Both the position numbers and the translations under genes were made by a program. The notes below the pieces were generated by a model. That model made no database searches and was not told where the DNA came from. It was given only the letters and a program-made list of their open reading frames with translations. Shown in pieces: positions 1 to 5,979 of a stretch of 6,299 nucleotides of DNA (position 1 is the first letter of the stretch; each line of letters starts with the position of its first letter). Origin of the DNA: Candidatus Gastranaerophilales bacterium HUM_12 (GTDB lineage: Bacteria; Cyanobacteriota; Vampirovibrionia; Gastranaerophilales; Gastranaerophilaceae); assembly GCA_002102825.1 (NCBI GenBank), contig DABJ01000045.1, positions 2,228-8,526 on the forward strand. Reading direction: 5' to 3'.

Positions 1-7
1 CTTTTGA

Positions 8-1258
8 GTAGCCTTCAGAGCTAGAAAAACAAGAATTGAACAACTTACAAAAGACGGTAATGTTGATGCAAAACTTGCACTCAAGGCTTTAGATGATATG
101 AATTTCTTTATTGCTGCCGTTCAAGTAGGTGTTACTATTGCAAGTATCGGTATAGGTTGGTTTGGTTCTCCAACTATTGAAAAAATGATGGCTCCTTTAT
201 TTAATCATTTTCCATCTGCCCATGCTTATTTGGCCCCAATTACTGCAATTGTTGCATTCGTTGTAATTACGTTCTTACACGTTGTGATTGGTGAGCAAGT
301 TCCAAAATGTATTGCTCTTCAATATCCGGAAAGAATTTCTTTATATGTCGCAAAACCAATGGACGTGTTTATGACTATTTCAAAACCGTTTGTTTGGTGT
401 TTGAATAAAGCTTGTAATTTGATTTTACGAGTTTTGAGAGTTCCGATTAATTCCGCTCGTGTTGTTCATACTATTGAAGATTTAGACTTGCTTGTTGATA
501 CAAGTTATGATGAGGGTGTTCTTAACGAGACTGAAAAGGACATGCTACATAATGTCTTCAAGTTTTCGGATTTAACGGCTCGTGAGGTTATGATTCCAAG
601 AACAGATATGATTTGTGTTCCAAAAGAAATGTCTATTGAGGAATTAAACAAATTGGCTTCTGAAAACCAATATACAAGATATCCTGTTTATGATGGTGAT
701 ATTGATCATATTACAGGTTTAATTCACGTTAAAGATTTATATTCTTTGTTATTGCAGCATAAAACTTGTCCGATTGAAAAAATTCAAAGAAAAATTCTTC
801 TTGTTCCTGAAACAATCACAATGGACAACTTGGTAATTGAATTCAAAAAACATAAGAGTCAGATGGCTGTTGTTGTTGATGAATTCGGGGGAACTTCCGG
901 AATTATTACATTGGAAGATGTTTTGGAAGAAATTTTTGGTGATGTCCAAGACGAATTTGACGAAGAAGCTGAATTTGATATCAAAGAAATTAAACCTAAT
1001 CACTATATCGCAAATGGTATGATGCGTTTAGATGAATTGGCTGAGTATTTTGATATTGACGAAAACAAGTTGGAAGTTGAAGATGTTGATACAATTGCAG
1101 GTTTGGTTGTTAAAGAACTTGGGCGTATTGCCAATGTTGATGATATGGTTAAATATGGCGAATTTGTCTTTACTGTTAAAGAAGTAGATGGTGCAAGAAT
1201 TACTAAACTTTTGATTGTTAGAGAAGAACAAAAGGCAGAAGTTCCGTCTGAGGATTAA
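8..1258 (+). CDS. CNNM/CorC (HlyC) family CBS-domain membrane transporter, 5'-partial
   Basis: Membrane protein of the CNNM/CorC family, members of which export or regulate Mg2+/Co2+. The reading frame is open from position 8 and already encodes family sequence (ARKTRIEQL, AKLALKAL) before the first ATG at 98, so that ATG is internal and the gene's start lies outside the window. Numbering from the Met at 98: hydrophobic membrane segments at about 1-23, 43-66 and 90-116 (remains of the CNNM/DUF21 domain, with GEQVPK at 65-70); a paired CBS region at about 160-285 (AREVMIPRTDM 161-171, TRYPVYDG 193-200, VVDEFGGTSGIITLEDVLEE 259-278); then the C-terminal CorC_HlyC domain at about 295-375. Family assignment is very secure; the transported ion is inference. 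An in-frame TGA at 5-7 sits where family members have coding sequence. The secreted-protein gene follows after 55 bases without a visible terminator. Confidence 0.93.
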   Translation, partial: VAFRARKTRIEQLTKDGNVDAKLALKALDDMNFFIAAVQVGVTIASIGIGWFGSPTIEKMMAPLFNHFPSAHAYLAPITAIVAFVVITFLHVVIGEQVPKCIALQYPERISLYVAKPMDVFMTISKPFVWCLNKACNLILRVLRVPINSARVVHTIEDLDLLVDTSYDEGVLNETEKDMLHNVFKFSDLTAREVMIPRTDMICVPKEMSIEELNKLASENQYTRYPVYDGDIDHITGLIHVKDLYSLLLQHKTCPIEKIQRKILLVPETITMDNLVIEFKKHKSQMAVVVDEFGGTSGIITLEDVLEEIFGDVQDEFDEEAEFDIKEIKPNHYIANGMMRLDELAEYFDIDENKLEVEDVDTIAGLVVKELGRIANVDDMVKYGEFVFTVKEVDGARITKLLIVREEQKAEVPSED

Positions 1259-1313
1259 TTTTTTCATATAAATGTTTGGTTTACTTTTTGAAGAAAAACA
1301 TTATTATAATTGT

Positions 1314-1913
1314 ATGAAAAGATTTTTTACGATTAGTTTTATATTTTTATTGCTTGGTTTAGCGAATTTGTCTTTGTCTGTAATGGCTGATGATGTTGAT
1401 TTGCCTGCAACCGGTGATTTATGGGACAATTGGAATACTCGAGATGAGGGCAGGGAGGCAAAACCTGTCACAGATGAGGAGTTTGATAAAGCAATTCAGC
1501 AGGTTGATAAAAAAGTAAACAAGTGGAAAAATTGGGCAAAAAATCGTCAAATTCCCAAGGGGAAAGAGTTCAACAAAAGTAATGAAACTGAGATGATTGA
1601 TAATTCCTATGGAGAAAAACAAGTTTTACCTGTTTTGTGTGTACCGGTTGAATTAAAGGTTGGCGAAGACACTTTGCCGATTGGTCATTATCAAGTCGTA
1701 GGTGAAAAAGTTGATGGGCAAGCAGTTTTGAAATTCTATCAATCTCAATATGAAATGGCGCAGTTTCCGGCAGTTGAAACAACTAGTGATTTTGGCGAGG
1801 ATACAATCTCTTTTGTCAAATGGGAACCTGTAAATGACAATGAAATCAAGGTTATGTATGGTTCTTTAGATATGAATGCTTACGCTATTATTGAAATCAA
1901 AGAAAATGAATAG
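1314..1913 (+). CDS. Secreted protein of unknown function with Sec signal peptide
   Basis: I do not recognise this family. From the ATG at 1314 the product is 199 residues and starts with a textbook Sec signal peptide: MKR, a hydrophobic core at residues 4-22 (FFTISFIFLLLGLANLSLS), and a likely signal peptidase I site after V-M-A (residues 23-25), leaving a mature protein of about 174 residues beginning DDVD. An in-frame ATG at 1272 would add 14 residues (MFGLLFEEKHYYNC) before the signal peptide; this is less likely because it would give an abnormally long charged n-region. Neither start has a strong ribosome-binding site. The mature part has a charged, Trp-containing probably helical region (about 50-85) and then a beta-patterned domain (about 105-196; LPVLCVPVELKVGEDTLPIG at 105-124) with one cysteine. 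It probably acts outside the cytoplasmic membrane and is likely co-transcribed with the upstream transporter; no functional link is shown. Confidence 0.8.
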   Translation: MKRFFTISFIFLLLGLANLSLSVMADDVDLPATGDLWDNWNTRDEGREAKPVTDEEFDKAIQQVDKKVNKWKNWAKNRQIPKGKEFNKSNETEMIDNSYGEKQVLPVLCVPVELKVGEDTLPIGHYQVVGEKVDGQAVLKFYQSQYEMAQFPAVETTSDFGEDTISFVKWEPVNDNEIKVMYGSLDMNAYAIIEIKENE

Positions 1914-2010
1914 CTTACTTAATAATATGCAATAAATATATACTTTTTATGCAATTAATTCTTCTCTGTAGTTTTTATTATTATATAAATAATAAACGAG
2001 GTGTAAAGTA
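1914..2010 (+). promoter_or_regulatory. Intergenic region with weak promoter-like A/T sequence and 9-bp inverted repeat
   Basis: The gap between the secreted-protein gene and the repeat-protein gene has no convincing terminator. A possible -10 element TATAAA lies at 1984-1989 but no good -35 is seen at the right distance. That -10 lies in an A/T-only inverted repeat, TTTATTATT (1974-1982) and AATAATAAA (1988-1996) with a 5-base loop. A heptamer ATGCAAT occurs twice (1927-1933, 1949-1955). In DNA this AT-rich such repeats can arise by chance. Confidence 0.25.
1998..2003 (+). promoter_or_regulatory. Shine-Dalgarno site for the repeat-protein gene
   Basis: GAGGTG ends seven bases before the ATG at 2011, ideal spacing. 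It supports 2011 as the start; the next codon is also ATG (2014), which would be a slightly longer-spaced alternative. Confidence 0.75.
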
Positions 2011-2898
2011 ATGATGAATTTTCCGTTTAATTTTGGCTTTTATGGTTCAAATAATGTAACTTTTGGTCAGATGAATTTCAACTGGCAGAATAATTATTTG
2101 AATAATTATTCATTTACACCTTTGTTTAATTTTGGAATGCAGTTTCCTACAATGAATTACCAAATGCCTGTTATGCCATCATTTAATTTCTTCCCGAGTT
2201 TTGGACAATATAATTTCACTCCTGCAACTCAAACAAATAACGAAGAATTAAATCCAAAGCAAAAGTCACAAATGGAAGAAATTCAGAAGTTGAAATATGA
2301 TTCAAAAGAGTTGCAAGCAAAATTGAATGAAAATGATAATATTCAAGATTATGCAAAATTTTTAGAGAATAATAAAGATTATAAAGTTGCTAGTACTATT
2401 GATGCTGATGATGGCGGAAAGATTTATTTATATGAAGATTCTTCGGGCAATCGTGTTGGATCTGTCAATAAGGATTCTAAAGGCAAGATTAGAAATGTTG
2501 CTTTAAATATCGCTGATGGTGGCGAAGTCTCTTTGAATGAAGACAACAAAGACGGCAAAATTGATAGTATGTTTGCAATGAGTAAACAACAAAAAGTTGA
2601 AAAGAAACAAGGCACAACATATAAGGCTGCTCTTGCTCAAATCTTAAAAAATTATAAAGGCTATAAAGTTAGTTCTGATAAACGTGATAACGGTACAACT
2701 GTAGAACATTACTTTTATAAAGATAAAGAAATTGCTTCGGTTATAAAAGATAAAAAAGGCAAGATTACGTCTTTATCACAATATGATGTAAACAAATCTA
2801 ATGGAAAAGAAACAAGATATTTCTACGGAGATATTAATAAAGATGGAAAGATTGATAAAGGCGAAGTAAAAGTTCGATATGACATTGATTTGTCATAA
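2011..2898 (+). CDS. Orphan two-repeat protein: Asn/Phe-rich N-terminus plus EF-hand/dockerin-like loops
   Basis: I do not recognise this 295-residue protein. Residues 1-77 contain no Asp, Glu, Lys, Arg or His and are rich in Asn and Phe (14 Asn and 15 Phe in the first 71), with many Met, Pro, Gln and Tyr; this looks disordered or prion-like and is not a signal peptide. Residues 78-108 are highly charged and probably helical. Then come two related units, about 113-188 and 206-286, sharing the pattern N-K-x-YKV-x-S, a Tyr-containing strand, SV-x-KD-x-KGKI (second copy SVIKDKKGKI), and a final DxNxDGxID-type loop. The second loop (274-285) is a complete EF-hand pattern: D274, N276, D278, G279, I281, D282, E285. 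The first (177-188) is degenerate, with Glu at position 1 and Phe at 12. Calcium binding is inferred. A good Shine-Dalgarno site sets the start, and a hairpin terminator follows. No signal peptide or membrane helix is seen, so location is unknown. Confidence 0.85.
   Translation: MMNFPFNFGFYGSNNVTFGQMNFNWQNNYLNNYSFTPLFNFGMQFPTMNYQMPVMPSFNFFPSFGQYNFTPATQTNNEELNPKQKSQMEEIQKLKYDSKELQAKLNENDNIQDYAKFLENNKDYKVASTIDADDGGKIYLYEDSSGNRVGSVNKDSKGKIRNVALNIADGGEVSLNEDNKDGKIDSMFAMSKQQKVEKKQGTTYKAALAQILKNYKGYKVSSDKRDNGTTVEHYFYKDKEIASVIKDKKGKITSLSQYDVNKSNGKETRYFYGDINKDGKIDKGEVKVRYDIDLS
2347..2574 (+). repeat. Protein-level repeat unit 1 of the orphan repeat protein
   Basis: Codes for residues 113-188. It shares with unit 2 the order NNKDYKVAS, a Tyr-rich strand (KIYLYED), SVNKDSKGKI, then the loop EDNKDGKID. 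The similarity is clear in protein but diverged in DNA, so the duplication is old. Confidence 0.7.
2626..2868 (+). repeat. Protein-level repeat unit 2 of the orphan repeat protein, with intact EF-hand-like loop
   Basis: Codes for residues 206-286: NYKGYKVSS, a Tyr-rich strand (VEHYFYKD), SVIKDKKGKI, then the loop DINKDGKIDKGE (codons 2830-2865). Relative to unit 1 it has a few extra residues before the loop, and it keeps all the acidic ligand positions of an EF-hand. Confidence 0.72.
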
Positions 2899-2901
2899 TA
2901 A

Positions 2902-2929
2902 AAAAGAGGAGTTAACCAGCTCCTCTTTT
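2902..2929. terminator. Bidirectional intrinsic terminator between convergent genes
   Basis: AAAAGAGGAG (2902-2911) pairs with CTCCTCTTTT (2920-2929). Two more pairs (one G-U) close an AACC tetraloop. Read on the plus strand the stem ends in a T tract right after the repeat-protein stop codon; read on the minus strand it ends in TTTTTT 17 bases beyond the thrC stop. It can serve both transcripts. Confidence 0.88.
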
Positions 2930-2946
2930 GTAGATAAATATTTCTA

Positions 2947-3999
2947 TTAAATATTCATAGCTCTTAAAATATCTGTTAAGTCAGATGATGTTTTCTTAAC
3001 TTCGTCATTTGAATATTTAATTGCGTTATCGGGGTCTTTTAGTCCGTTACCTGTCAAGATACAAACAATTTTAGAACCCTCTTTAACTTGGTCTTTAAAC
3101 TTAATTAGACCTGCAACAGATGCTGCTGAAGCCGGTTCAGCAAGTACACCCTCGCATGATGCGATTAATTTGTATGCTTTAACGATTTCTTCATCGGTTA
3201 CAAAGTTTATCATACCGTTGCTTTCATCTCGTGCAGCTTCTGCAAATTTCCAACTAGCAGGATTTCCGATTCTGATTGCTGTTGCGATTGTTTCCGGATT
3301 CATAATTCTTTCCCCTTTAACAATTGCTGCTGCACCCTCAGCTTCAAACCCCATCATTTTTGGTAATGCTGGAATTTTACCCAACTCGTGCCATTCTTTG
3401 TAACCTTTCCAGTATGCAGTGATGTTTCCGGCATTTCCTACAGGAATAAAGTGATAATCCGGAGCTTGTCCTAATGCTTCACAAATTTCAAAAGCACCTG
3501 TTTTTTGTCCCTCAATTCTGTAAGGGTTAACCGAATTTACAAGTGTGATTGGATATTTGTCAGAAATTTCTCTTACCACTTCCAAGGCCCTATCAAAGTT
3601 TCCTTGAATAGCGATAATTTCAGCTCCATACATCATTGCTTGAGATAATTTACCCAATGCGATATAACCATCAGGGATTAACACATAAGTTTTTAAACCT
3701 GCTTTTGCACCATAAGCTGCTGCTGAAGCGGAAGTGTTGCCTGTAGAAGCGCAAATAATTGCACCTGAACCTGATTCTTTAGCTTTTGTAACTGCCATTG
3801 TCATACCACGGTCTTTGAAACTTCCTGTAGGGTTGCAACCCTCAAATTTTAAATAAATTTCAGCATCAATACCAATTTTTTTAGCCAAGTTTTCGGCTTT
3901 AATTAGTGGAGTGTTCCCCTCGTTAAGTGTAACAACAGGTGTTGATTCTGTAACAGGTAAAAACTCTCTGTATTTGTTAATTAATCCTTGATAATACAT
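2947..3999 (-). CDS. thrC: Threonine synthase (PLP-dependent)
   Basis: Threonine synthase converts O-phosphohomoserine and water to L-threonine and phosphate in the cytoplasm, using pyridoxal phosphate. The 350-residue product has the fold-type II PLP enzyme motifs in order: NEGNTPL (26-32), NPTGSFKDRG (56-65) with K62 as the expected Schiff-base lysine, STGNTSAS (85-92), the phosphate-binding GNAGN (188-192), and LTGNGLKDP (315-323). The length fits the shorter, SAM-independent bacterial class rather than the plant type with an N-terminal regulatory extension. The start is supported by a Shine-Dalgarno AGAGGA just upstream. It is last in an operon with hom, separated from the unknown membrane-protein gene by 31 bases, and ends at a shared terminator. 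Threonine dehydratase is the usual mis-annotation for such sequences, but the GNAGN and LTGNGLKDP motifs and the hom neighbour favour ThrC. Confidence 0.96.
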   Translation of the reverse strand: MYYQGLINKYREFLPVTESTPVVTLNEGNTPLIKAENLAKKIGIDAEIYLKFEGCNPTGSFKDRGMTMAVTKAKESGSGAIICASTGNTSASAAAYGAKAGLKTYVLIPDGYIALGKLSQAMMYGAEIIAIQGNFDRALEVVREISDKYPITLVNSVNPYRIEGQKTGAFEICEALGQAPDYHFIPVGNAGNITAYWKGYKEWHELGKIPALPKMMGFEAEGAAAIVKGERIMNPETIATAIRIGNPASWKFAEAARDESNGMINFVTDEEIVKAYKLIASCEGVLAEPASAASVAGLIKFKDQVKEGSKIVCILTGNGLKDPDNAIKYSNDEVKKTSSDLTDILRAMNI

Positions 4000-4003
4000 A
4001 AAA

Positions 4004-4009
4004 TCCTCT
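4004..4009 (-). promoter_or_regulatory. Shine-Dalgarno site for thrC
   Basis: On the minus strand AGAGGA ends four bases before the thrC ATG (3999). It fixes the thrC start in the short gap after the upstream gene and implies independent translation initiation within the operon. Confidence 0.7.
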
Positions 4010-4030
4010 TTTCTTTATTATCTATAATTA

Positions 4031-4510
4031 TTATTTTTCTTTAAATTTCATATCAACAGTTGGATTTTCTTTGCTCAATTCATATCCTAAAGTATCTGCA
4101 AAGTCTTGTGCTTTTTCCCGATTATTGATTGCAGTTTTGAATATAGGATAAGAATGTCCGTTTTCATTTGTACAGGTAATTGTATATTTAAAATACTTAT
4201 CTTTATATCTATGATAGCCATATCTAGAGCTTTCTCTATAGCTAATTCTGTCTATTAAATTTAAAAATGTTTGACTTTGTTCTTCAATCCCAAACGATTT
4301 ACATTGCGATATTGGAAATTCTGAAAAATGCTCTAGAGTTCCTCTACTATTATAATCCTTTACTTGACAACTTGAACTATTACAAATAATATGTGTCATT
4401 GATTTATTTAGTTTTGAAACTGAAAATAATGAATATGTGCCGATGATAATTAAAGCCCATATTCTCCAATCTAACAAAAAGTTTAAATTTATATTTTTAT
4501 TATTTATCAT
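4031..4510 (-). CDS. Single-pass membrane protein of unknown function in the threonine operon
   Basis: A 159-residue protein with one predicted membrane helix at about 16-32 (RIWALIIIGTYSLFSVS) after a short N-terminus, and a soluble domain of about 125 residues. The domain has a possible beta pattern (HIICNSSSCQVKD at 40-52; FKYTITCTNENG at 107-118; then a C-terminal helix with REKAQDFADTLGYEL at 131-145) and four cysteines (43, 48, 70, 113). This layout, a strand with a C-x4-C pair, FPISQCK, then an 'xxCTNENGHSYP' strand and a terminal helix, resembles small PH-like membrane proteins seen in many bacteria, but that is only pattern resemblance. Its ATG overlaps the hom TAA by one base (TAATG), so translation is probably coupled to hom. 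It sits between two threonine-synthesis genes where thrB is often found, yet it has no kinase motif. Function unknown. Confidence 0.82.
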   Translation of the reverse strand: MINNKNINLNFLLDWRIWALIIIGTYSLFSVSKLNKSMTHIICNSSSCQVKDYNSRGTLEHFSEFPISQCKSFGIEEQSQTFLNLIDRISYRESSRYGYHRYKDKYFKYTITCTNENGHSYPIFKTAINNREKAQDFADTLGYELSKENPTVDMKFKEK

Positions 4511-5787
4511 TAAAATTGAACTCTTATTAAACTATTCACACTTGCGATTGCAGGGTCATTGTTAAAGATATTTATAACATTCTGCATATCTTTTTCCTTA
4601 CAAATTTCTGTGATAACAGTAATTTTCGCTGCATTATCTCCTGCAACTTCTTTTTGTACGATACTTGCCAAACTTATGTTGTGGTCTTCGCAAGCTTTAC
4701 CGATACGTCCAATTACACCTAGTCTGTTGTGTGCTGTAATTGAGATGTAATATTTGTTTCTGGTATCCTCAATTGGCGTCATAACAGCATTTTCGTGGTG
4801 GTTGCATCTCATCATTGGCAACAAATAATCTGTTTTGTCGATTTCAGAAGCTATGGCTAAAATATCTCCGACAACTGAACTTGCGGTTGGGAATTCTCCG
4901 GCTCCAGGACCAGATAGAGTTACATCTCCTACGGGGTGACCGGAAAGACTTACTGCATTTGTAACGTAATCAATGTGTGCCAAAGTTTTTGTTTTGGGAA
5001 CTAACATTGGGTGAACTCTCACGTCTGCTTTTGAATCTTCATTTAATTCTGCAGATGCGATAAGTTTGATTTTGTAGCCCATTTCGTTTGCGGCTTTCAT
5101 ATCGTCAGGACTGATTTTTGTAATCCCCTCACGATATACGTTTTCAATCTTTATTCTTTTCCCGAATGCAATAGTAGCAAGGGTTGTAATTTTATATGCC
5201 GCATCAAAACCCTCAACATCACCTGTCGGGTCAGCTTCTGCATATCCTAATTCTTGCGCTTCTTTTAATACATCTGTGTATGAAGCACCTTGAACGTCCA
5301 TTTTTGTTAAAATGTAATTGGTTGTTCCGTTAAGAATTGCTTTGATTTTGGTAATTTTGTTTCCTGCAAGAATTGTTTTGATTGGCATTATGAGTGGAAT
5401 ACCGCCTGCAATAGCCGCTTCATAAAGTACAACCTTATTGTTTTCTTCTGCAAAGTTAAACAATTCTTCTCCGTGCTTTGCAAGGAGTTCTTTGTTGGCT
5501 GTGACGATGTGTTTTCCGTTTTTGATAGCTGTTTTGATTAAATCAAATGCAGGATTAATTCCGCCAACTAATTCTGCGACAATTTGTATTTCCGGATTGT
5601 TAACAACTTCATAAGCATCGTCTGTAATGATACTTTCGTCCAGACCCTCAATATTTCTTTTTTTGTTTTTGTTGTGTACTGCAATTTTAACAACTTCTAC
5701 ATTTTTAAAATTTTGAAGAGTTTTAAAAACTCCACTTCCGACTGTTCCAAGTCCAATTAGCCCGATTTTAATTTTTTTATTTTCCAT
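4510..5787 (-). CDS. hom: Homoserine dehydrogenase with C-terminal ACT domain
   Basis: Reduces L-aspartate-4-semialdehyde to L-homoserine with NAD(P)H, the branch point to threonine and methionine. The 425-residue protein matches the monofunctional, ACT-containing bacterial type. Visible parts: Rossmann motif GLGTVGSGV (12-20); ANKELLAKHG (97-106); AAIAGGIPLI (124-133); GTTNYILTKM (154-163); the catalytic block ADPTGDVEGFDAAYK (185-199), where D195 and K199 correspond to the catalytic Asp and Lys of the family; and an ACT domain at about 346-420 (YYISITAHNRLGVIGRIGKA at 346-365), the usual site of threonine feedback inhibition. No aspartokinase is fused. The start at 5787 places the NAD motif at the normal distance from the N-terminus. 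No Shine-Dalgarno site is visible; a sigma70 -10 ends seven bases before the ATG, suggesting a leaderless mRNA. Confidence 0.97.
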   Translation of the reverse strand: MENKKIKIGLIGLGTVGSGVFKTLQNFKNVEVVKIAVHNKNKKRNIEGLDESIITDDAYEVVNNPEIQIVAELVGGINPAFDLIKTAIKNGKHIVTANKELLAKHGEELFNFAEENNKVVLYEAAIAGGIPLIMPIKTILAGNKITKIKAILNGTTNYILTKMDVQGASYTDVLKEAQELGYAEADPTGDVEGFDAAYKITTLATIAFGKRIKIENVYREGITKISPDDMKAANEMGYKIKLIASAELNEDSKADVRVHPMLVPKTKTLAHIDYVTNAVSLSGHPVGDVTLSGPGAGEFPTASSVVGDILAIASEIDKTDYLLPMMRCNHHENAVMTPIEDTRNKYYISITAHNRLGVIGRIGKACEDHNISLASIVQKEVAGDNAAKITVITEICKEKDMQNVINIFNNDPAIASVNSLIRVQF

Positions 5788-5794
5788 AGTGTCG

Positions 5795-5823
5795 ATTATA
5801 GCATATTTTTGCGTATAAGTCTA
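5795..5823 (-). promoter_or_regulatory. Sigma70 promoter of the hom-thrC operon
   Basis: Read on the minus strand: -35 TAGACT (5823-5818, four of six to consensus), a 17-base spacer, then a perfect -10 TATAAT (5800-5795) preceded by TGC, an extended -10. Only seven bases separate the -10 from the hom ATG, so the expected start of transcription is at or within a base or two of the ATG. Confidence 0.75.
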
Positions 5824-5851
5824 GAATGGGGTAGGGAATGAGTTGTAATTT

Positions 5852-5881
5852 AGGAATACATGGGATTTTGGCATGTTTCCT
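5852..5881. other. Imperfect inverted repeat in the hom/rpmB divergent region
   Basis: AGGAATACATG (5852-5862) pairs with CATGTTTCCT (5872-5881), with one bulged base and a 9-base loop. It lies between the divergent hom and rpmB promoters, upstream of both, with no T tract and no gene reading into it, so it is more likely an operator-type dyad or chance than a terminator. No regulator is identified. Confidence 0.35.
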
Positions 5882-5925
5882 CTTTAAATAATTTAACATG
5901 TAGCTTGCAAAAAAGTATTTTTGGT

Positions 5926-5954
5926 TTAAGATAAAGATATTAAAGTGATATAAA
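5926..5954 (+). promoter_or_regulatory. Candidate extended -10 promoter of rpmB
   Basis: -35-like TTAAGA (5926-5931, four of six), a 17-base spacer ending TGA, then TATAAA (5949-5954), giving an extended TGN -10. Transcription would begin near 5961, leaving a leader of about 19 bases holding AAGGA (5965-5969), ten bases before the rpmB ATG. An alternative -35 TTGCAA (5905-5910) with a poorer -10 TAAGAT (5927-5932) is possible. Confidence 0.5.
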
Positions 5955-5979
5955 CTAGCTAGAAAAGGAAAATAAAATC

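Noticed and set aside
749..1267. Long open frames antisense to the CNNM/CorC gene
   Set aside because: They lack ribosome-binding sites, have low-complexity Phe/Asn-rich translations and lie wholly over a well-conserved coding frame.
1305..1310. TATAAT just before the ATG at 1314
   Set aside because: It ends three bases before the ATG, so transcription would begin inside the coding region, and no -35 lies at 16-18 bases.
1272..1313. Earlier in-frame ATG at 1272 for the secreted protein
   Set aside because: It would put 14 residues including charged ones ahead of a textbook signal peptide, and neither start has a good ribosome-binding site; 1314 is preferred.
1927..1955. Direct heptamer repeat ATGCAAT, 22 bases apart
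   Set aside because: Short and in very AT-rich DNA; chance is likely and no other operator-like feature supports it.
3170..3403. Plus-strand open frame within thrC
   Set aside because: It lies over conserved thrC codons on the other strand, with no ribosome-binding site or recognisable protein features.
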